In this document: in pieces, positions 41,554 through 50,194 of the stretch
Position numbering within the stretch: the stretch's first letter is position 1
Layout of the letters: each line of letters opens with the position of its first letter
Assembly (NCBI GenBank): GCA_016871015.1
Contig: VFZX01000009.1
Location: 1-51,601 of the forward strand
DNA length: 51,601 nt
Direction of reading: 5' to 3'
From: Acidobacteriota bacterium
Lineage (GTDB): Bacteria; Acidobacteriota; Terriglobia; Bryobacterales; Bryobacteraceae
The notes under the pieces: model-generated
Told to the model about the DNA's origin: nothing
Seen by the model: the letters and a program-made list of their open reading frames with translations, nothing else
The model's database searches: none
Program-made: the position numbers and the translations under genes

Positions 41554-41933
41554 CTAGACTCGCTCGATCAGCACGTCGGCAGCGTGGGCCGCCAGCGCCT
41601 CCAGGTCGTCCGGATCGGACGTGAGTACCGTCCCTCCGGATTCCGCGAATGCCACCACAAGCGCGTCAACGGCTGACCCACGACGGGCCAGTCGCCGTAG
41701 TAGAGCTGCTCGTCGCGCGAGGGACTCAGGGACCGCATCGGCGATGTCACAGATCTTGAGGAACCGGTTCTCGTTCGCGTCGCGCCCCGCGTGCCCCTGC
41801 AAGCACTCGGCGAGAACCACCGCGGGGACCGTCCGTGGCCAGAGGCCCTCCTCCGCAGGGCGACGATCAGGGCCAAAGCGCGGGGTGAGCGCTTCGCCAG
41901 TTGGCTGACCGCCCCGGAATCCAAGATCAACAT
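41554..41933 (-). pseudogene. PIN-domain (VapC-like) toxin with frameshift
   Basis: From the ATG at 41933 the frame gives MLILDSGAVSQLAKRSPRAL, LIVALRR and then leaves homology. The continuation is in the other frame from about 41850: WPRTVPAVVLAECLQGHAGR, ARRGSAVDALVVAFAESGG, TVLTSDPDDLEALAA, stop at 41554. Together the two parts hold the acidic PIN residues (D in LILD, E in LAEC, D in AVDA, D in TSDP). One base appears to be missing in the GGAGGAGGG stretch near 41850. An RHH-type antitoxin lies 21 bp upstream, so this was a VapBC-like pair whose RNase is now disabled, unless the shift is a sequencing error. Confidence 0.75.
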
Positions 41934-41954
41934 AGAACAAGGATCAACACAAGG

Positions 41955-42203
41955 CTAGCCAGCTTTCCGATCCGTGCGACCGGCGATTCGCTGTGCCACT
42001 GCTATCGCGCGGACGCGCTCTTGTCGCGCGGGCTGGCCGACCTGTGCTGCAAGTTCGGCTGTGTAGCGCCGGCTGGCTGCCTGGAGCTTCCGTCGACGCA
42101 CCTCAGTGCGCACCGCTTCCTGCAAGAGCTCGGATGCGGGGAGCCTGCGCTCCTTCACCACTTCATAGAGATCCGGTGGCAGGTAGACTTGCATGCGTGG
42201 CAT
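41955..42203 (-). CDS. Ribbon-helix-helix antitoxin (VapB-like)
   Basis: 82 residues from the ATG at 42203 (MPRMQVYLPPDLYEVVKERR); an upstream in-frame start at 42230 is less likely. The beta strand MQVYLPPD and helices LYEVVKERRLPASELLQEAV match RHH antitoxins that bind their own operator. The remainder (RRRKLQAASRRYTAELAAQV) would wrap the toxin. Followed after 21 bp by the frameshifted PIN toxin. It may persist because it is still needed, or simply because decay is recent. Confidence 0.75.
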   Translation of the reverse strand: MPRMQVYLPPDLYEVVKERRLPASELLQEAVRTEVRRRKLQAASRRYTAELAAQVGQPARQERVRAIAVAQRIAGRTDRKAG

Positions 42204-42278
42204 ACGCCTATTATGCACGTAGACGTTCACTCTCAGTCTCGTCCGTGGTGCGAATGCAGGGTGTGCGGCCCCTCCGTG

Positions 42279-43577
42279 CTACTCCTCACTCGCGGCCGCG
42301 CGGGCGGGAGACTTGGCAGGAGGCGGCGGGAAGATGTCACTCATCGTCACGCCTACCGGAACCGCGATATCGAAGAATCCGGCCATCATTTCCTGCCAGC
42401 TCTGATCACCCCAACGGACTTGCGCGGAGGGATCCGGGTTGTGCGGGTTATTCGGTGAATTGTCGAACGTCGCTTCGCATTCAATCCGCGTTCCGGCCGG
42501 CAGCATTTTGCCCTCAGGCAGCTCATAGCGAAGCTGCCAGTTGAAGTCGTAGCGCGGAACCGACAGCAGCATCTCAGCGCGGCCGTCCGGGTAGACCGCG
42601 CGATAGGCGAACGAGCGTCCGCGGACGTGCATGTGCGGGGACATTGACAGCAGCTCCACCGGCCGGGCGAAGGTAACCGATGCGTTGACCGGATGCGCGG
42701 GCGCACCGGGAGGGATCACAAACTGGTTGTTGAGCGCCGCGGCCACCATTACACGCTGGTGGACGGGTCCCCGGGCGAAGCGCACACCAACACGGGTCCG
42801 GTCTTTGGACGCTCGGCCCGTGGCCGTGTAGTGAAGCTGCAGGATGATGTCGCTGCCGGCCTTGACCAACCGCGCCTCGCCCGGAGCCAGGGCCGACGGG
42901 ATCGAGCCAGGCGCATAGCCCGCCATCCAGTCATCCGCCATGCCATCCTCGCCCGCGCCGGTTGAGAACCGCTTGCCGCCAGGTACGAACGCGCGCCCTG
43001 GCTGGATCCCGCTGAGCCACTTCGAACCCGGCTCGCGGATGAAGGCGATCACGTGGTGGACGACGGTCCGGTCGCTTGGCCGGACTTCGGCGGCTTCAAT
43101 CCACTGGTCCTGTGCGAAGTTGGTCGGGATCACGAAGTAGGTGTACGGAACTTCGCCCGTTGCGGGGACGTCGTAGTCCACCGGCATTTCGAACACCGTG
43201 TCTGGTGCGCCGATGCCCCAACCCTCCTCCCACCGGACCGGCGGAGGCGCATCGGCCGGATCGCCACTGAGCGCGCCGGAATCGGCCCACTCCACCAGAG
43301 TCTTGCGGGCGCCTTCCGGAAGCCGCCGGTCGTTCACAAACTGGCCCACGTGCGGCTCGGCGAACCACGGCGGCATCGAGCCCTTCAAGACTGCCTGCTT
43401 CATCGCCTTCGCCCAGGGGCGTGTCGATTCGTAGGTCAGGAAGGCCATGGGCGCTGCTTCCCCGGGCCGATGGCACGACTGGCAGTGCTTCTGCAGAATA
43501 GGCAGGACGTCCTTGTGGAACGTTACCGGGGCGGCGTGAGCGATCGCCGCGAAGATGAGAATGATTGTTTTGTTCAC
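42279..43577 (-). CDS. Secreted cytochrome c / copper type II monooxygenase-like protein
   Basis: 432 residues from GTG 43577, preceded by GGAG; the longer in-frame start (43658) is unlikely because the shorter one begins directly with a signal peptide (KTIILIFAAIAHA). Next comes a small haem-binding segment with CQSCHRPGE, then a copper-monooxygenase-like part with the histidine pair VVHHVIAF, LQLHYTATG, SPHMHVRGRSF and a methionine region (WQEMMAGFFD), the spacing expected for the CuA and CuB ligands of peptidylglycine-hydroxylating enzymes. In Acidobacteria these fused proteins are common; their substrates are not known. It follows the third TonB receptor on the same strand by 82 bp. Confidence 0.85.
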   Translation of the reverse strand: MNKTIILIFAAIAHAAPVTFHKDVLPILQKHCQSCHRPGEAAPMAFLTYESTRPWAKAMKQAVLKGSMPPWFAEPHVGQFVNDRRLPEGARKTLVEWADSGALSGDPADAPPPVRWEEGWGIGAPDTVFEMPVDYDVPATGEVPYTYFVIPTNFAQDQWIEAAEVRPSDRTVVHHVIAFIREPGSKWLSGIQPGRAFVPGGKRFSTGAGEDGMADDWMAGYAPGSIPSALAPGEARLVKAGSDIILQLHYTATGRASKDRTRVGVRFARGPVHQRVMVAAALNNQFVIPPGAPAHPVNASVTFARPVELLSMSPHMHVRGRSFAYRAVYPDGRAEMLLSVPRYDFNWQLRYELPEGKMLPAGTRIECEATFDNSPNNPHNPDPSAQVRWGDQSWQEMMAGFFDIAVPVGVTMSDIFPPPPAKSPARAAASEE

Positions 43578-43659
43578 CACTCCAGTGTGGAGCTTGGCTC
43601 CGTGTGAGTCGTGATCCGGTTGAAAAAGAATTGTAAATAAGCCCAGCCTACCGTTCAAT

Positions 43660-46563
43660 TTAGAAGACGAGCCGTGCCATGAACTGAACCTGCCGTGGTC
43701 CCCCGGATCCTGTTGGGGTGTTGTTCACCACTGAAGTGATGCGGCCGAACTGCGCCGGGTTCGAGATGTTGGAATTAGGGACGCCGTACTGCGGGCGGTT
43801 GGCCAAGTTGAATAGTTCCCCGCGGAACGACAGCGCCAGTCCCTCACGAATGGCGAACTGCTTTCCGAGGGCGAGATCCATCTGCCACAGTCCGATGCCG
43901 CGGAGAGCGTTCCGCGGCAGTGTGCCCCAGGTGCCGCGGGCTGGCGCGCGGAATGCGGCGATGTTGAGCCACTGGTCCGGGGTCTGCACGGAGGAGTACA
44001 GCGGCCGCCCGGCAACTACATCCGGGCGTTGGGCTGGAGCGCTCCGTCCGGCGGTCCCCGCCACGCCGTCGGGCAGATCCGCCGCGCCGCGGTTCACGTT
44101 GACGTTGAAGGGAAGCCCGGTCCGCGAGGTAAACAGGCCGCTGAGATCGAGACCCCAAGGAAGGCGGTAGATAGAGGTCGCGGTGATAGTATGGCGGACG
44201 TCCCAGTCCGCGCTGGCCCGGTCGCAAACGCGGCAGTTGGAGATCATCCAGTTCTGTCCGTCACCCGCGCCCGCGTTGTCGTTCAGAGCATGCGACCACA
44301 TGTACTGTGTCTGCCAGGTGAGACGGCGGCCCGTGCGGTTGACCGACATCTGGAGCGCGTTGAAGCTCGAATTGCCCTGATTCTGTTTTTCGTCGATGTT
44401 GCTGAATGCCGGATACGGACGCCTGCCCGTGGAGGGATCGATCACGTTGATGAAGGTCCGGTTGAAGAGGTGATGTCCGTTGCTGCCCACGTAGGAGGCC
44501 TGGCCCACGATGTCGAAGGGCAGTTGCTGCTGAACCGACAGCGTCCACTGCTGGCTGTATCCTTCGCGGCGGTCACGTTGAAGGCTCCTCGGAGCCGCGC
44601 CGCCCGAACGCGCCTCGCCGAGAAAGGCCGACGCCGGAAACGCGAGGTTCGGCTGGTTGCGAACCGAGAGTGAGAGCGTCTCGGGAATCGAGTCAACTGC
44701 GGCGTTGACGTCATCGGCTTGACCGGGGCCGTAGAACAGTCCATATCCGGTCCGGAAAACCGTGCGTCCGTTGAGACCGCCCGGCGCCCACGCCAATCCC
44801 GCGCGCGGTGCGAAGTTGTTGCGGTCGGCAATGTACCAGGGCGTGCCCGGGGCACAGAATCCACCGCAGGCTGCGAGATCGAGCACCCTGCCGCGCCCGT
44901 CCGTCGACCGTGGAACGGAGTAGTATTCGTACCGGACGCCGAGCGTCGCAGTGACGGTGGGAGTGAGTTTCACCTCGTCTTGGGCGAATCCGTAGACGTA
45001 AGGCCGCCTGACACCGGTGCTGGGCAGCGCCCCAGCGAAGCTGACCGAGTCCGCGCGGTTCGCCAGGAAATTATCGCGGCTCGAAAAGGCAGTGGCCACC
45101 GAACCGGTGTCGGAGACCACCAGACTGATCCACCGGTACTCGGATCCGAACTTGAGCGTGTGGCGCCCGTGAATCCAGGAAAGGTTGTTGATCAGCGACG
45201 CGCTCGTGCCGGTCTCGGCTTCGGAGCGGTCCACCTGAAGATTCACGAAGCCGGGAATCGAGACGCCTTCCGCGAACGTACCGTTGGTGCTGCGATGGAG
45301 GGCCGAGCGATTGACCCCCAGCTTGATCTCGCCGAACAAGGCCGGCGAGACGGTGTGCTGGAACTGCACGGTGCCGTTCTGCGTCCGGAACAGGCTCGTG
45401 CGGGTCTCAAGCAGGGCGTTGCGGAGCTCGTTGATCGAGCCGTCGTCGACGTTGTAACGGAAGAACAGGCTGGAGGCGGGCGACAACCGGTAGTCGATCT
45501 TGACGAGCCCGCTATCCTCGCGCCAGGGCTGGGATCCCACGGTGTTGATCTGGTCAATATCCGGATCCGTGGTCGGCGCCGTTCCGGGAAGGTACGCGCT
45601 CATGACGGGACGCAAGGGCGCCGCGGCTCTGGCCCGGAACTCCCGGCTGGGCACGAATCCGATGAAGGTTTGGGCCAGGCGCTGCCGGAGTCCTTCGAAG
45701 TTGGCGAAGAAGAAGATCTGATCGCGCCGGACCGGCCCGCCGAGGTTGGCGCCGAACTGGTTGAGACGGAAAGCCGGCTTGCGCGCGTCGATCGGGCGGC
45801 GGGCATCGAGTTTCTCGTTGCGGAAGAACTCGAACGCGCCTCCGTGAAACACGTTGGTTCCGCTCTTGGAGACCAAGTTCATTTGGCCGCCCGCGCCGCT
45901 GCCGCTCTCCGCGGTGTAGAGGCCGGACCCGACCCTGAACTCGGCGATGGCGTCGAGGGAGATGTTGAGGCGCAGGTTGGCCTCCTGGCGGGGATCCTTG
46001 ACGCCCGTGGCGTCAACGCCATCGAAGGTGAAGTTGTTGTCGTCACGGGAGCGGCCGAAATAACGGATCGTGTTCTGATTGCCTTCGCCGGTGTTCACGG
46101 CGCCGGGCGCGAGAAGCATGAAGCTCGCCCAGTTCCGTCCGTTGAGAGGAACACTGGCAAGCTGGGTCCCGCTGATCACACCACCGATTTCGGCGTTCGC
46201 GCGGTCCAATTGGACGGCAGGCGCCTCGATGGTGACCTGTGCGGCGGCGGCGGCGACCTGCATGGGCACGTTCAGGACGGCCCGCTGGCCCACGGTCAGG
46301 GTGACGGAGGGGAAGTTGGCGGCCGCGAATCCCTCCCGGTCCACCGCCACGGCGTAGGTGCCGGCGGAAAGGCCCGGGATTGCGTAGATTCCGGCGCTAT
46401 TTGAGACGGTTTCGCGGCGAAGTCCGGTGTTCGGGCTGGTTGCAGCCACGCGCGCGCCAGCGATGCTGGCGCCCGAGGCATCGGTGATGGTTCCCGAGAG
46501 GACGGCACGGTCGGCTTGAGCGGCCAGCGAGAGTGGCACAAGGAGGAAAGCGGAGATGCGCAT
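43660..46563 (-). CDS. TonB-dependent receptor-like outer-membrane protein with carboxypeptidase-regulatory domain (Oar type)
   Basis: 967 residues, shortest of the three in the window. Signal peptide (AFLLVPLSLAAQA), carboxypeptidase-regulatory-like domain (about 20-100, GTITDASGASIAGARVAAT), plug-like region with VPLNGRNWASFMLLAPGAVN and GAGGQMNLVSKSGTNVFHGG, then a long barrel ending in an aromatic residue (QFMARLVF). It is followed on the same strand by the copper monooxygenase-like gene, so uptake and oxidation of a shared substrate is possible but unproven. A nested palindromic block precedes its start. Confidence 0.93.
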   Translation of the reverse strand: MRISAFLLVPLSLAAQADRAVLSGTITDASGASIAGARVAATSPNTGLRRETVSNSAGIYAIPGLSAGTYAVAVDREGFAAANFPSVTLTVGQRAVLNVPMQVAAAAAQVTIEAPAVQLDRANAEIGGVISGTQLASVPLNGRNWASFMLLAPGAVNTGEGNQNTIRYFGRSRDDNNFTFDGVDATGVKDPRQEANLRLNISLDAIAEFRVGSGLYTAESGSGAGGQMNLVSKSGTNVFHGGAFEFFRNEKLDARRPIDARKPAFRLNQFGANLGGPVRRDQIFFFANFEGLRQRLAQTFIGFVPSREFRARAAAPLRPVMSAYLPGTAPTTDPDIDQINTVGSQPWREDSGLVKIDYRLSPASSLFFRYNVDDGSINELRNALLETRTSLFRTQNGTVQFQHTVSPALFGEIKLGVNRSALHRSTNGTFAEGVSIPGFVNLQVDRSEAETGTSASLINNLSWIHGRHTLKFGSEYRWISLVVSDTGSVATAFSSRDNFLANRADSVSFAGALPSTGVRRPYVYGFAQDEVKLTPTVTATLGVRYEYYSVPRSTDGRGRVLDLAACGGFCAPGTPWYIADRNNFAPRAGLAWAPGGLNGRTVFRTGYGLFYGPGQADDVNAAVDSIPETLSLSVRNQPNLAFPASAFLGEARSGGAAPRSLQRDRREGYSQQWTLSVQQQLPFDIVGQASYVGSNGHHLFNRTFINVIDPSTGRRPYPAFSNIDEKQNQGNSSFNALQMSVNRTGRRLTWQTQYMWSHALNDNAGAGDGQNWMISNCRVCDRASADWDVRHTITATSIYRLPWGLDLSGLFTSRTGLPFNVNVNRGAADLPDGVAGTAGRSAPAQRPDVVAGRPLYSSVQTPDQWLNIAAFRAPARGTWGTLPRNALRGIGLWQMDLALGKQFAIREGLALSFRGELFNLANRPQYGVPNSNISNPAQFGRITSVVNNTPTGSGGPRQVQFMARLVF

Positions 46564-46570
46564 TCATTGG

Positions 46571-46601
46571 CATGTTGGCAGGCCTGCGTATCGGCAACAT
46601 G
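46571..46601. repeat. Nested palindromes just upstream of the third TonB receptor start
   Basis: CATGTTG (46571-46577) and CAACATG (46595-46601) form an inverted repeat, with a perfect ten-base palindrome GCAGGCCTGC (46578-46587) inside. It lies 8 to 38 bases before the ATG at 46563, so it could be an operator or a structure over the ribosome site. Confidence 0.4.
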
Positions 46602-46634
46602 ACAGCCTTGTTTCGTTTCGGTTAACGGCGTAGC

Positions 46635-47315
46635 CTACCGTTTAAAAAACCACAGCCAGAAGTATTGATCCCCCGCCCCGTGCCGGTGCCGCGGTTCGAA
46701 TCCGCACCGCTCGGCCAGCGCGCAGGCTTCCCCGTCGGAATACGCGGCTCCGACCCAGGTGTCGTCTTCCTTTTGCTCGATGCTGGGGTCGCCTTGGACC
46801 TGGAACTTGAACAGTCCCCCCGGGCGCAGCAGCCGGTGCACTTCCCGCACATAGTTCTCGATCACCTCGCGGCTGGGGATGTGCTGGAACACGATTATCG
46901 AAAACGCGAAATCGATGGGCGTGTTGCCGAGCACATCAAGATCCTTCCCGTTGTTCTCAAACAGGAACGCATTCGGGACGTCGCGCAGTGCGTGCCGCGC
47001 CTGGCGGATCATCTCGGCGCTGATGTCCACGGCGTAGACCATGCCGAAGACCTCGGCCAGCGCCCGCGTGATGCGGCCGGCTCCGCAGCCGATCTCCAGC
47101 ACCCGCATGCTTTTGGGATCCAGGCCCTGGCAGATGTTGATCATGTCGTTGAGGATCTGCTCCCGGACCGTCGCGCGGCCGGACTCCCACCACTCCTCGT
47201 CCTTCCATTCGGTCTGCCGGGTAGCGACGTAGTAGCGTGCGTTTTCCGCCGCCCGCGCATCCCAATCGCGCTTCATGCGCGCCAGGGTTTCGGGCGGGGT
47301 TGCGGGGTCGTTCAT
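46635..47315 (-). CDS. SAM-dependent class I methyltransferase
   Basis: 226 residues. Rossmann-fold methyltransferase with motif I VLEIGCGAGRITRAL, VYAVDISAEMIRQAR as the acidic loop, IDFAFSIIVFQHIPSREV as motif IV, and LLRPGGLFKFQVQGDP as a later strand. GGAG lies 3 bases before the ATG (ATGGAGAAATG). The substrate cannot be named. It is divergent from the TPR protein at 47388 and 72 bp before the TonB receptor on the same strand. Confidence 0.92.
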   Translation of the reverse strand: MNDPATPPETLARMKRDWDARAAENARYYVATRQTEWKDEEWWESGRATVREQILNDMINICQGLDPKSMRVLEIGCGAGRITRALAEVFGMVYAVDISAEMIRQARHALRDVPNAFLFENNGKDLDVLGNTPIDFAFSIIVFQHIPSREVIENYVREVHRLLRPGGLFKFQVQGDPSIEQKEDDTWVGAAYSDGEACALAERCGFEPRHRHGAGDQYFWLWFFKR

Positions 47316-47387
47316 TTCTCCATGGTAAGCTAAGAAATTGGGCTATCCCCCTGAGCCCGTGCATTTCCCGCCGAGGTACCCCCCAGC

Positions 47388-48098
47388 TTGGACAAAGAGA
47401 CTCGAAAGCTCGTCGAGCATGATGCGTTTAGAGAAGGTGTTGGGCATTCAATCGGTTACGTCCAGTCGCACCAAAGCCAGCTCTACAAGTACGGAGGCGC
47501 GGCGCTAGCTGTTGCGGCGATAGCCGCCGGAGCGTGGTACTTCACGAGCCGCCAGAAGGCAGCGCGCCAGGCAGACCTCGCCGATGCGCTGCGGAACAAG
47601 GAGGGGATCGTCGGGCCGGGGACTCCCAATGATCCGCGTCCCGCTTTTCCGACCAAGGAAGACAAGGAAAAGGCCGAGATCAAGGGTTTTACTGACGTCG
47701 TTGTCAAGCATTCGGGAACCGATGAAGCGGCGTTCGCCGCCTACCAGCTCGGCGTCATCGCCAGCGACAAGGGCAACATGGATGAGGCAGCCAAGCATTT
47801 CAAGTCCGCCGCTGAAATGGGCGGGCGCGAAATAGCTTCGGCCGCCAACCTTTCGCTGGCCCAAGTCTACTTCACACAGAACAAGATGAGCGAAGCCGAA
47901 GCGCTGCTGCGGGGAATCATCAATAGTCCGACCCTGGTTGTTTCCAAGGAACAGGCGACCATGGCCCTGGTCAGGATTTTCTCCAAGACCAAGCCCGCTG
48001 ACGCCCGCAAGCTTCTTGATCCGTACCTAAAGGACTCGCGCGACGTCATCAAGCGCAATGCCGAAGTCCTGGTGGGCGAGATCCCGGTAAACAAGTAA
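47388..48098 (+). CDS. Membrane-anchored tetratricopeptide-like protein (YfgM-like)
   Basis: 236 residues. TTG start with GAGG nine bases upstream. The cytoplasmic amino end is followed by one membrane helix (YGGAALAVAAIAAGAWYFTS, about 36-55) and a periplasmic part with TPR-like helices (EAAFAAYQLGVIASDKGNMD, EAAKHFKSAAEMGG, ASAANLSLAQVYFTQNKMSE). This layout matches the YfgM-like/TPR_21 group, which works with the Sec translocon and periplasmic chaperones. First gene of the operon, 7 bp before the dGTPase. Confidence 0.85.
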   Translation: MDKETRKLVEHDAFREGVGHSIGYVQSHQSQLYKYGGAALAVAAIAAGAWYFTSRQKAARQADLADALRNKEGIVGPGTPNDPRPAFPTKEDKEKAEIKGFTDVVVKHSGTDEAAFAAYQLGVIASDKGNMDEAAKHFKSAAEMGGREIASAANLSLAQVYFTQNKMSEAEALLRGIINSPTLVVSKEQATMALVRIFSKTKPADARKLLDPYLKDSRDVIKRNAEVLVGEIPVNK

Positions 48099-48105
48099 CG
48101 GCGCA

Positions 48106-49215
48106 ATGCTGGCACGGCTGCGATTTCCGGAGCCGGAGAGCCGCGGCCGCCGTTACCCCGAACTCCCGCATCCCTACCGGAACAGTTTCCAACGGGACCG
48201 CGACCGCATCGTCCACGCGCGCGCCTTCCGTCGGCTCGAAAACAAGACCCAGGTCTTCACGCCTGGATTTTCGGATCACTTCCGCAACCGCCTCACACAC
48301 ACCATCGAGGTCGCGCAACTATCACGGACCTTGGCGGGAGTGCTTGATCTGGACCAGGATTTGACCGAAGCGCTCGCGCTCGCGCACGACATCGGACATC
48401 CGCCGTTTGCCCATGCCGGCGAAGCCGAGCTCGATCTCCAGATGCGCCGGTTTGGCGCCCGGTTCGAGCACAACCTGCATTCGCTCCGCATTGTGGAGAC
48501 GTTCGAGCAGCGTTACGCGCGGTTTCCGGGGCTCAACCTCACGTTCGAAGTCCGTGAGGGGATCCTGAAACACTCGCGTGATTTCGAGCCGGGCGACAAT
48601 CCCGCCGCCGAGGAGTACCTGCCGGGGCTGCGCCCGCTGATCGAAGCGCAACTGATCGATCTGGCGGACGAGACCGCCTACAATACCGCCGATCTGGACG
48701 ACGGGTTCGAGGCGGGACTGGTGGATCTCGACTCCATCGCGGGCGCGGTGCCTGCCTTCGCGGCGATTCTGGAAAGCGTCGAGATGCAGTATCCGGGCGC
48801 CGTGGACCGGGTGAGGTTCCTCGAAGCACTGCGCCTGCTGATCGATACGCTCATGACCGGGCTGATCCAAGGCACCGCGGCCGCGGCCGGGGAATCCGGT
48901 GTCCGGTGTCCGGATGATGTCCGTGCGCATCCAACGCGGCTGGCCCGGTTCACACCGGAATCCGCGGCCACAAGCGTGGAACTGAAGAAGCTGCTGCACA
49001 CCCGCGTCTACAACTCGCCAGCGCTCGACGCCGGCCGGACCCGCTCGCGCCGCATGATCGCGGAATTGTTCCAGCACTTCGTCGATCACCCGGACCGGAT
49101 GCCAGAACCGCATTCCACGATGGCGCAGGAGCAGCCTCTGCATCGCGTGGTGTGCGATTACATTGCCGGGATGACCGACGGATTCTTCCTGCGATGCTAC
49201 GATAGAAATTCGTGA
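48106..49215 (+). CDS. dgt: Deoxyguanosinetriphosphate triphosphohydrolase-like protein
   Basis: 369 residues, HD-domain phosphohydrolase. RRLENKTQVFTPGFSDHFRN, RLTHTIEVAQL (first metal histidine), LALAHDIGHPPFAHAGE (HD pair), and LIDLADETAYNTADLDDG (late aspartate) are the family blocks. The enzyme splits dNTPs to nucleosides and triphosphate; the group of this length is often annotated as dGTPase-like. The carboxy end is overlapped by 4 bp by the next gene (GTGA), so the two are translationally coupled. Confidence 0.92.
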   Translation: MLARLRFPEPESRGRRYPELPHPYRNSFQRDRDRIVHARAFRRLENKTQVFTPGFSDHFRNRLTHTIEVAQLSRTLAGVLDLDQDLTEALALAHDIGHPPFAHAGEAELDLQMRRFGARFEHNLHSLRIVETFEQRYARFPGLNLTFEVREGILKHSRDFEPGDNPAAEEYLPGLRPLIEAQLIDLADETAYNTADLDDGFEAGLVDLDSIAGAVPAFAAILESVEMQYPGAVDRVRFLEALRLLIDTLMTGLIQGTAAAAGESGVRCPDDVRAHPTRLARFTPESAATSVELKKLLHTRVYNSPALDAGRTRSRRMIAELFQHFVDHPDRMPEPHSTMAQEQPLHRVVCDYIAGMTDGFFLRCYDRNS

Positions 49216-49826
49216 GCCAGTGCCAGATCTGCAACAACCGGAAGGCGCGGCGGGCCTGCCCGGCGATTGGCGGCTTGATCTGCCCGCAATGTTGCGCCAC
49301 CGATCGCGAAGAGAAGCTTGACTGCCCGTACGAGTGTGGCTACCTCGCCGAATCGCGCGAGCACAGCAAAGAGCGGGCGTTGCCGGATCCATTTCCGAAC
49401 AGCGATATCCGGCTCAGCGAAGAGGTGATTGCGAAGATCGACAACCTGGCTGCCCTCCTGCTGTACGAGACCGGAGTGGCGGCCAAGGCGGATCCCGCAA
49501 TGTTGGACAGCGACGCGGGCGAAGCGATTGAAGCGATTATCAAGACTTACCGGACTGCCCGCACCGGCCTGATCTACGAGTCCCGTGCTGGGAATCCATA
49601 CGCGGCGCGGCTCCAGGATAGGTTGACGGCGGCGGTACGGGAACTCGATACCCGCTATCAACAGGCTCAGTCGCATCCGATTCCTGAGTCCATGCTCCTG
49701 GCCAGCTTCGTGTTCATGCAACGGCTGCTACTCTCTGTCCAGAACTCCAGGAGCCGGGGCCGGGCGTTTCTGCACCATGTCCGGAGCCTTTCGGTGGACT
49801 CGGACCGCGCTACGCGGTTGGGATGA
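49212..49826 (+). CDS. Cysteine-rich (zinc-binding) protein of unknown function
   Basis: 204 residues, GTG start overlapping dgt. The amino end holds seven cysteines in pairs: CQIC, CPAIGG, ICPQCC and DCPYECGY, arranged as a double zinc-ribbon-like knuckle. The remainder is helical (EVIAKIDNLAALLLYETG, AARLQDRLTAAVRELDTRY, ASFVFMQRLLLSVQN) with no known catalytic motif. I recognise no family name. Overlaps on both sides (GTGA with dgt, ATGA with the chelatase gene) suggest that it is made in step with its neighbours. Confidence 0.85.
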   Translation: MSQCQICNNRKARRACPAIGGLICPQCCATDREEKLDCPYECGYLAESREHSKERALPDPFPNSDIRLSEEVIAKIDNLAALLLYETGVAAKADPAMLDSDAGEAIEAIIKTYRTARTGLIYESRAGNPYAARLQDRLTAAVRELDTRYQQAQSHPIPESMLLASFVFMQRLLLSVQNSRSRGRAFLHHVRSLSVDSDRATRLG

Positions 49827-50194
49827 GAACCGGGATTGCGGTCTTCGCCCACGGCTCGGCGATTGAGAGCGCCAACGAGGCTGTACGGCGCGTCGTGGCG
49901 GGTTTCGCCCAAACGTCCGGATTCGATCTTGTGGAGCCCGCGTTCCTGGAACTCGGCCAGCCGGATTTGCCGGGCGCGGTGGCCCGGCTCGTGGAGCGCG
50001 GAGCTGGCCGCGTGATCGTGGTCCCCTATTTCCTCACGCTCGGGAAGCATCTCCAGCGGGACCTGCCGCGAATCGCCGGCGAGATCTCTGTCATCCATCC
50101 GGATGTGGAGATCCAAGTGACACCACCGCTGGATGGCCATCCGGGACTGGTGGCGATCCTCGCCGACCGCGCGCGGGAGGCGCTGGCACGGTGA
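49823..50194 (+). CDS. Small CbiX/SirB-like chelatase
   Basis: 123 residues, a single-domain (CbiX-S-like) class II chelatase. AVFAHGSAIESANEAVRRV carries the metal-binding histidine and the conserved S/N residues; VEPAFLELGQPDLPGAV and VIVVPYFLTLGKHLQRDLP complete the fold, the latter with the second histidine. Such enzymes insert cobalt, iron or nickel into sirohydrochlorin. No other tetrapyrrole gene is nearby. Starts with ATG overlapping the cysteine-rich protein and ends in a GTGA overlap with the reductase. Confidence 0.88.
   Translation: MRTGIAVFAHGSAIESANEAVRRVVAGFAQTSGFDLVEPAFLELGQPDLPGAVARLVERGAGRVIVVPYFLTLGKHLQRDLPRIAGEISVIHPDVEIQVTPPLDGHPGLVAILADRAREALAR

Noticed and set aside
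44719-46404. 561-codon open frame opposite the third TonB receptor, and similar long antisense frames at 4874-5836 and 16314-17831
   Set aside because: All lie opposite well-recognised genes and have the Arg/Val/Gly-rich composition of shadow frames.
43646-46645. Shared AACGGTAGGCT string downstream of two minus-strand genes (43646 and 46632)
   Set aside because: In one case it is part of the last codons and stop (Lys-Arg-stop), so the match is probably chance.
46693-46703. GGTTCGAATCC, a perfect tRNA T-loop-like string
   Set aside because: It lies inside the methyltransferase coding region (CGFEPRHRH) and no acceptor stem or anticodon arm can be formed around it.
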